DNA of 7,977 nucleotides from assembly GCA_946490455.1 (NCBI GenBank), contig CAMLXE010000073.1, positions 1 through 7,977 of the forward strand, read 5' to 3'. Shown in pieces: positions 1 through 7,977 of the stretch (position 1 is the stretch's first letter; each line of letters starts with the position of its first letter). Both the position numbers and the translations under genes were made by a program. Origin of the DNA: an uncultured Desulfovibrio sp. (GTDB lineage Bacteria > Desulfobacterota > Desulfovibrionia > Desulfovibrionales > Desulfovibrionaceae). Below the pieces are notes generated by a model. That model worked only from the letters and a program-made list of their open reading frames with translations. It made no database searches and was not told where the DNA came from.

Positions 1-1926
1 AGTGGTCATACGCCTCTGGAAGAGCGCGATGAACTGCTGCGGTATCTGAGCGATGTGGAGCTGCGGACCATGCGGCATACCGGAAAAGCGCAGCAAGGCA
101 TCCCGGATGCAACCACATTTATCGAAACGATCCTGCCAAAGCTCCTGCCCCGGGCCAAGGCTGTCCTGTATTTTATCGATGGTGGCGCCAAGGCGGACCA
201 GAAGGCCATTCGCAATGACATGCGCGAGCTGGAAAAGAATCAGCAGATCATTTCCTCCGTTGCCGGCAAGGCAGAAAAGGTGTTCGGAAACAATATCGTT
301 CTGCGTATGGAAATGACGGTGGTGGCGGCCATGCTCAGGGTCTTTCTGGAGACTGGAGCAGATAGCACCACGTTTACCGTACAGAATCCGGCGACACTCG
401 ATAGTATCAAAATGCAGCTGAAGGACTGGGGAATCGATCCCAATGAAGGACTGATGGCAGGTATTGTCCCCATGGTTCTTGGCAACATGACGTCAGCACA
501 GGGGGGAATCAATATGGCCCGCCTGCGTCAGGAGAATCGGCAGGTACACCTGGGGTTCGCAGGTAAGGAAGCCCGTAATGAAAGAACTCGGGAACTCCGT
601 GAACAGGGACTTGGACGGATGGCCGCACGAAGGGAAGCGGACAGCATTGTCAGGGGAGACCGGGAACTTGGCGAGGCGTATCGGCGGGAAGGGGTGCGCG
701 GACTGATGGCCGGAGTGTCCCGTCCCGGGCAGGGCTTTGTGTATGACAGGACCCGTGGCGTGGTTCTGGATTCGGGAAGTGTATTCAGCCCGCTTGATTC
801 CAAGCTGATTACCAAGCTTGATGTCCATAGTCCTCTGACTGCAAAACTGGAAGCGCTGCATGGCAACAGTCTGGCTGTAACCAATATGGGTGGTGATACC
901 TATCAGGTTCTGCTCAAGGGGCGTACGGCCGTCAATGTGGCTGCAGCACTGAATATTCCTCTGGCTGCCGGTTTTTCCGCCAAGGTCGGCGCTGGCGGAG
1001 GCGGAGAAAAATCCGGAGGTGTCGCGCTGCGCTTTGTCGGCAAGGAACATTGCCGTGCCTTTCTGGAAGCCTTCATGAATTCGGAAACTGGAACAGCCGA
1101 CAGAACGAGAAATCGGGAACTGTGGCTGAAGGCCGACCAGATTCGGTTCGTTCATGGAAACAGTGTGTCAACCAATGCTTCTTTGGCTGTGAGTCATGCC
1201 CTTTTTGCCAGAAAGCTCTCGGCTACCCAATCGCTGGCTGTTACAGGCATGGCTTCCATCGCCCTGTCAGGTAATGTCCGCCAGACACTGGAAAGCAATT
1301 CCCATGGAGAGACAGCAATCTTTGAACGTTCGGGAAGTGTACGTGGAGGGCTTGCCTTAAGTACGGGGATGAAAAACAGTACGGATGCCACCCTGAGCAA
1401 TATCAATCCTCTTGCCAGAGGTACCAATATTGGGTTCGACATCCTCCAGCGTTTCAGGGTTTCGACCGGGGCAAGAGGCCTTATGGGCGATACCTGCATG
1501 GAACTGGAATGCGGACGTGGAGAGCATCAGCTTCTGCATCGTCTCCATACGCTTCTGCCCGAAGAGGTTCGCACCAGAATCATGGACAGTCCGGAGCTGT
1601 TCGACAAGGTTCAGCGGGCTCTGCATAAGGCTCCTCCGTCTGCCCGGCTTGTGGCGCACTACGAACTCAAGCCCGGCCTGCTGGACGAGCTTCGCAGCCG
1701 TTTTATCGAAGCACGTCATGCCGATGAGAAGGGAAGGGAAGCCATTTTGAGCGATATCCATGATCGGCTGGCTTCGCGCGATGCCTATGAGCCCACACGC
1801 CTCAGTATCCGTCTCAACGCGCCGGCTCCGATTTCCCGCTCCTGGTCTCCGGGGCTTGGCAGCCTGAAGATTGTGCGTTCCAATACCATGCAGAAGATGA
1901 ATGTCATCAATATAGATCTGCATTGA
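1..1926 (+). CDS. Large putative type III secretion effector, C-terminal part (AvrE/DspE-like, tentative); 5' end outside window
   Basis: The frame is open from base 1 to a TGA at 1924-1926, giving 641 residues. The GTG at 55 has no ribosome binding site and coding-like sequence continues upstream of it, so the gene starts left of the window. Visible residues 1-170 look mainly helical. Residues about 172-231 are very rich in Arg and Glu and may form a long charged helix. Residues about 257-358 are mixed and include a glycine-rich loop (GAGGGGEKSGG, 330-340). Residues about 388-501 are rich in alternating Ser/Thr/Gly and hydrophobic residues, as in amphipathic beta strands. The C-terminus (596-641, YEPTRLSIRL onward) is again strand-like. 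No signal peptide can be judged, and no WxxxE motif or enzyme motif is seen. A CesT-like chaperone gene follows 35 bases downstream, as in effector-chaperone pairs. Known AvrE-family effectors are very large, end in a beta-rich channel-forming domain, and are followed by a small chaperone gene; the match here is an impression, not an alignment. It lacks the C-terminal aromatic residue typical of outer-membrane barrels and autotransporters (it ends in His). Coding status is near certain; the effector role is likely, the AvrE family uncertain. Confidence 0.6.
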   Translation, partial: SGHTPLEERDELLRYLSDVELRTMRHTGKAQQGIPDATTFIETILPKLLPRAKAVLYFIDGGAKADQKAIRNDMRELEKNQQIISSVAGKAEKVFGNNIVLRMEMTVVAAMLRVFLETGADSTTFTVQNPATLDSIKMQLKDWGIDPNEGLMAGIVPMVLGNMTSAQGGINMARLRQENRQVHLGFAGKEARNERTRELREQGLGRMAARREADSIVRGDRELGEAYRREGVRGLMAGVSRPGQGFVYDRTRGVVLDSGSVFSPLDSKLITKLDVHSPLTAKLEALHGNSLAVTNMGGDTYQVLLKGRTAVNVAAALNIPLAAGFSAKVGAGGGGEKSGGVALRFVGKEHCRAFLEAFMNSETGTADRTRNRELWLKADQIRFVHGNSVSTNASLAVSHALFARKLSATQSLAVTGMASIALSGNVRQTLESNSHGETAIFERSGSVRGGLALSTGMKNSTDATLSNINPLARGTNIGFDILQRFRVSTGARGLMGDTCMELECGRGEHQLLHRLHTLLPEEVRTRIMDSPELFDKVQRALHKAPPSARLVAHYELKPGLLDELRSRFIEARHADEKGREAILSDIHDRLASRDAYEPTRLSIRLNAPAPISRSWSPGLGSLKIVRSNTMQKMNVINIDLH

Positions 1927-1936
1927 TCTGCAAGCG

Positions 1937-1948
1937 TTGTATATACAA
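1937..1948. repeat. Perfect 12-bp palindrome between effector and chaperone genes
   Basis: TTGTATATACAA reads the same on both strands and ends two bases before the chaperone's AAGGA site. It could be a small operator or a chance AT-rich palindrome; as RNA the stem would be too weak and tight to matter. No convincing -35/-10 pair was found around it. The function is unknown. Confidence 0.35.
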
Positions 1949-1950
1949 AT

Positions 1951-1955
1951 AAGGA
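1951..1955 (+). promoter_or_regulatory. Ribosome binding site of the chaperone gene
   Basis: AAGGA lies six bases upstream of the ATG at 1962, which fixes the chaperone start and indicates independent initiation rather than translational coupling to the upstream stop. Confidence 0.75.
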
Positions 1956-1961
1956 AAAGAC

Positions 1962-2432
1962 ATGTCCCGTGCACAGATTGAAGCTATGCTGAACAGGGCG
2001 CTGCATGAAATGCTTTCGGCTCCCGTCATTCTGGACGAAAAAGGCTATGCACTGACTCGTGTGAATGGTGTTTCCCTCAATATGGAATACGACGAACGCC
2101 GGGATAAGCTGTATCTCTATGCCAGTCTGGGCAGTGTGCCGGAGGGAACGTCTTCTGCAGTCTATGAGACCATGCTGGAAGCCGATTTTCTGGGAGCCGA
2201 CACGGCAGGTGGACATATAGGTCTGCACGGAGCAACGAGAATCCTTGCCTACTCTCTGGCTCTTGATGTGGCGCGTCTGGATGAACGGGAAATGGCCAAT
2301 GCCTTCAACCTGTTTGTCACAAACGTTGTGGAGTGGACGGACAAGGTGGAAGGGCTTCTGGAAAGACCGGCACTTTCACCGGGCGATACACTCTTTTCCG
2401 GCCCCATGATGGGAAATGTTCTGTGGGGCTGA
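1962..2432 (+). CDS. CesT-family type III secretion chaperone (putative)
   Basis: This encodes 156 residues ending at TGA 2430-2432. The pattern fits the CesT/Tir-chaperone fold: an N-terminal amphipathic helix (about 2-17, QIEAMLNRALHEML), a strand with an acidic turn (ILDEKGYAL, about 24-32), paired strands (VSLNMEYDERRDKLYLYASLG, split around 38-57), a helix (about 64-76, YETMLEADFL), more strands (HIGLHG, then LAYSLALDVARLD) and a long C-terminal helix ending in FVTNVVEWTDKVEGL. The protein is acidic, as is usual for these chaperones. In the family, such proteins dimerise in the cytoplasm, bind the N-terminal region of their effector, keep it partly unfolded and guide it to the secretion ATPase. 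The gene follows the large effector-like gene with a 35-base gap and is probably cotranscribed with it, so that protein is its likely client. It is somewhat longer than the usual roughly 130-140 residues because of a tail after the last helix (RPALSPGDTLFSGPMMG onward). The family call comes from the fold pattern; the client is inferred from context. Confidence 0.75.
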   Translation: MSRAQIEAMLNRALHEMLSAPVILDEKGYALTRVNGVSLNMEYDERRDKLYLYASLGSVPEGTSSAVYETMLEADFLGADTAGGHIGLHGATRILAYSLALDVARLDEREMANAFNLFVTNVVEWTDKVEGLLERPALSPGDTLFSGPMMGNVLWG

Positions 2433-2572
2433 GACCGGAGTATCTGGAACCGGTATCCCACATACCTGCTGAAGTGTGACTAACCGGCATTGTTTTCGGA
2501 TGGCTCCCTGTCTTTCATTTTCGGTAGTGAGCCGGAGAGATGGGACGACGATAGCGATGTAACAAAATGGTT

Positions 2573-2606
2573 CAGGGCAGCCCCCTTGGGGCTGCCCTGT
2601 TGTTTT
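2573..2606 (+). terminator. Intrinsic terminator of the effector-chaperone unit
   Basis: A perfect 12-bp GC-rich stem, CAGGGCAGCCCC (2573-2584) with GGGGCTGCCCTG (2588-2599), has a CTT loop and is followed by TTGTTTT on the plus strand. On the other strand the tail is AACCATTTTGTT, so weaker termination in that direction is also possible. It lies 140 bases after the chaperone stop. Confidence 0.85.
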
Positions 2607-2743
2607 GAATGAGCATGGGGAAGGCGAAGAGCAGGGCCGGTCCACGCTACCAGAAGATTCTTTCCCGATTGTATGAAATCGGCTGCCGTATCGGGCTGCT
2701 GCTCGCGTCCGCCTTGGGCGAGTATCCGGGAATCCTGTGCACA

Positions 2744-2778
2744 TAAAAAGGCTCTCCTTCAGAGCTGAAGGAGAGCCT
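2744..2778 (-). terminator. Intrinsic terminator of the rpoB-rpoC operon
   Basis: AGGCTCTCCTTCAG (2749-2762) and CTGAAGGAGAGCCT (2765-2778) form a perfect 14-bp inverted repeat around a very tight loop. On the minus strand the stem is followed by TTTTTAT, the expected U tract. It begins 38 bases after the rpoC stop, with no further minus-strand gene before it, so rpoC is the last gene of its operon. Confidence 0.92.
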
Positions 2779-2816
2779 GAAACGACCGGGGCCACCGGCC
2801 GTATGACTTTCAGGTC

Positions 2817-6986
<4,170 letters not shown>

Positions 6987-6995
6987 ATATATGTA

Positions 6996-7000
6996 CTCCC
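6996..7000 (-). promoter_or_regulatory. rpoC: Ribosome binding site of rpoC
   Basis: GGGAG on the minus strand ends nine bases before the ATG, which supports the chosen rpoC start. Confidence 0.8.
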
Positions 7001-7107
7001 TGTGGATTGAGGGAAAATGGCTCCCGGCTGACCGGGAAAGCCCGATTGGAGACCTGTAGGAAGCCTCGCATCGGGGTTGGGGAAGACGGTATTCGCCACG
7101 ACGGACA

Positions 7108-7127
7108 GGGAGGGGAGATCCCCTCCC
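7108..7127 (-). promoter_or_regulatory. Stable hairpin just after rpoB (no U tract)
   Basis: GGGAGGGGA (7108-7116) and TCCCCTCCC (7119-7127) form a perfect 9-bp inverted repeat beginning six bases after the rpoB stop. On the minus strand the following bases (TGTCCGTCG) contain no U run, so this is not a standard intrinsic terminator. It may protect or process the mRNA, or cause a pause between the two genes. The structure is plain in the sequence; the role is inferred. Confidence 0.6.
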
Positions 7128-7133
7128 GCCGGA

Positions 7134-7977
7134 TTATTCGTCTCCCAGCTGCTGTTGCTGCTGGCGAAGCTGCTGCTGTTCCTCTTCCATGAAGGTGAAC
7201 TTGGGCTTCTTCTTGCCTTCTTCCTGATGGAGCGTGACGTTGAGGCCGAGGGACATGAGTTCCTTGACCAGAACGTTGAAGGATTCGGGCAGGCCTGCTT
7301 CGAGGAAGTTGTCGCCCTTGACGATCTTTTCGTACATCTTCACTCGTCCGGTCACGTCGTCGGACTTGACGGTGAGGAATTCCTGCAACAGGTAGGAAGC
7401 GCCGTAGGCTTCAAGTGCCCACACTTCCATTTCACCGAGTCGCTGACCACCAAACTGCGCCTTACCACCCAGAGGCTGCTGGGTAACGAGGGAGTAGGGG
7501 CCTGTGGATCTGGCGTGAATCTTTTCATCAACCAGGTGATGCAGTTTCAGGAAGTACATGATCCCTGTGGTTACCCGATTTTCAAAGGGCTCACCGGTAC
7601 GTCCATCATAGAGAACCGACTTGCCGTCGTCAGGCAGTCCTGCACGGGACAGCCAGTTCCAGATTTCCGATTCATCAGCGCCATCAAATACAGGGGTGTA
7701 TGTGATGATACCGTTGCGGAGCTTGAGGACAGACTGACGGAATTCTTCATCATCCATGCGGTCCACTTCGGCAGCAATTTCCGGAGAACCGAAAATGTCC
7801 TTTACCTCGTCGCGAACCTGCTGGAGAGCCGTTCCGTGATCGACCATTTCGGCAAGCTGGCGTCCCAGTTCACGGGCGGCCCAGCCCAGATGCACTTCCA
7901 TGATCTGTCCGATATTCATACGCGAAGGCACGCCAAGCGGATTCAGCACGATATCCACGGGACGTCCATCCGCAAAG
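7134..7977 (-). CDS. rpoB: DNA-directed RNA polymerase subunit beta, C-terminal part; 5' end outside window
   Basis: The last 280 codons and a TAA stop (7134-7136) are present; the frame stays open past the right edge, so the GTG at 7956-7958 is an internal Val. The protein is the beta subunit of core RNA polymerase. Hallmarks are PVDIVLNPLGVPSRMNIGQ at the start of the fragment, TPVFDGADESEI, LYDGRTGEPFENRVT, then HARSTGPYSLVTQQPLGG and KAQFGGQRLGEMEVWALEAY, and PESFNVLVKELMSLGLNV near the end. This is the region that packs against the beta' clamp. After the point where E. coli RpoB ends, it carries about 28 extra residues: a Lys-rich piece (EEGKKKPKF) and then MEEEQQQLRQQQQQLGDE. It lies directly upstream of rpoC in the same operon. 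Confidence 0.98.
   Translation of the reverse strand, partial: FADGRPVDIVLNPLGVPSRMNIGQIMEVHLGWAARELGRQLAEMVDHGTALQQVRDEVKDIFGSPEIAAEVDRMDDEEFRQSVLKLRNGIITYTPVFDGADESEIWNWLSRAGLPDDGKSVLYDGRTGEPFENRVTTGIMYFLKLHHLVDEKIHARSTGPYSLVTQQPLGGKAQFGGQRLGEMEVWALEAYGASYLLQEFLTVKSDDVTGRVKMYEKIVKGDNFLEAGLPESFNVLVKELMSLGLNVTLHQEEGKKKPKFTFMEEEQQQLRQQQQQLGDE

Larger units (their letters stand above)
2433..2816. other. Convergent intergenic region between chaperone gene and rpoC
   Basis: These 384 bases hold no convincing gene. In order they contain about 140 bases of 3' leader-out sequence after the chaperone stop, a strong plus-strand terminator (2573-2606), about 140 bases with only a small 6-bp hairpin (CCGATT 2665-2670 with AATCGG 2677-2682), the rpoC terminator (2744-2778), and 38 bases up to the rpoC stop. 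No tRNA, insertion sequence or repeat array is seen. Confidence 0.7.
6987..7133 (-). other. rpoB-rpoC spacer with RNA hairpins
   Basis: This is 147 bases of non-coding sequence inside the operon. It contains the strong hairpin at 7108-7127, a smaller one (TCCCGG 7022-7027 with CCGGGA 7032-7037, loop CTGA), and a possible long-range pairing CCCGAT (7041-7046) with ATCGGG (7070-7075). No reading frame or clear promoter was found. Confidence 0.6.

Noticed and set aside
55..57. GTG as the start of the effector gene
   Set aside because: No ribosome binding site precedes it, and the frame stays open and coding-like to base 1, so the true start is outside the window.
493..1155. Minus-strand frame of 220 codons inside the effector gene
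   Set aside because: The plus-strand frame is continuous, protein-like and extends far beyond it; the antisense product is not recognisable and lacks a start signal.
1162..1926. Autotransporter or outer-membrane barrel of the bacterium itself
   Set aside because: The beta-rich end could suggest this, but the protein lacks the usual terminal Phe or Trp and is followed by a type III chaperone-like gene, which fits a secreted effector better. It is not excluded without the N-terminus.
2615..2746. Possible 43-codon plus-strand gene in the convergent spacer, starting MGKAKSRAGPRYQ
   Set aside because: It lies just after a terminator, has no ribosome binding site or visible promoter, and its stop runs into the rpoC terminator. 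Nothing supports expression.
2376..2795. Minus-strand frame of 139 codons across the spacer
   Set aside because: It begins inside the rpoC terminator stem, runs through the other terminator and ends within the chaperone gene; the composition is not protein-like.

Overview
The window carries the end of one gene cluster and the end of another, facing each other. The right two thirds (minus strand) hold the 3' end of rpoB and a complete rpoC, the two largest subunits of RNA polymerase. The left third (plus strand) holds the 3' part of a large gene, followed by a small gene that looks like a CesT-type type III secretion chaperone. The organism is best read as a Gram-negative bacterium of the Desulfovibrio group (Desulfobacterota, the former delta-proteobacteria). 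This rests on my recognition of the style of the RpoB and RpoC sequences, including a beta' trigger-loop insertion and a lysine-rich stretch in beta'; no tree was made. Base composition is moderate and looks similar across the window.

Layout: 1-1926 (+) is the C-terminal 641 residues of a large protein whose start lies left of the window. 1962-2432 (+) is a 156-residue acidic chaperone-like protein, 35 bases downstream with a clear ribosome binding site. 2433-2816 is a convergent spacer with two strong intrinsic terminators, one for the plus-strand unit (about 2573-2606) and one for rpoC (about 2744-2778). 2817-6986 (-) is rpoC. 6987-7133 is the rpoB-rpoC spacer, with a perfect 9-bp hairpin just after the rpoB stop. 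7134-7977 (-) is the rpoB C-terminus, which runs off the right edge.

How the parts work together: RpoB and RpoC are made from one operon and join alpha and omega in core polymerase. On the other side, a big effector-like gene followed directly by a CesT-like chaperone gene is the standard layout of a type III effector and its dedicated chaperone. The pair most resembles AvrE/DspE with AvrF/DspF of plant pathogens: a very large effector with a beta-rich C-terminus, then its small chaperone. The AvrE link is a tentative impression from sequence style and gene order. If correct, it would place an AvrE-like, possibly channel-forming effector in a Desulfovibrio-type bacterium, which is the most interesting point in the window.
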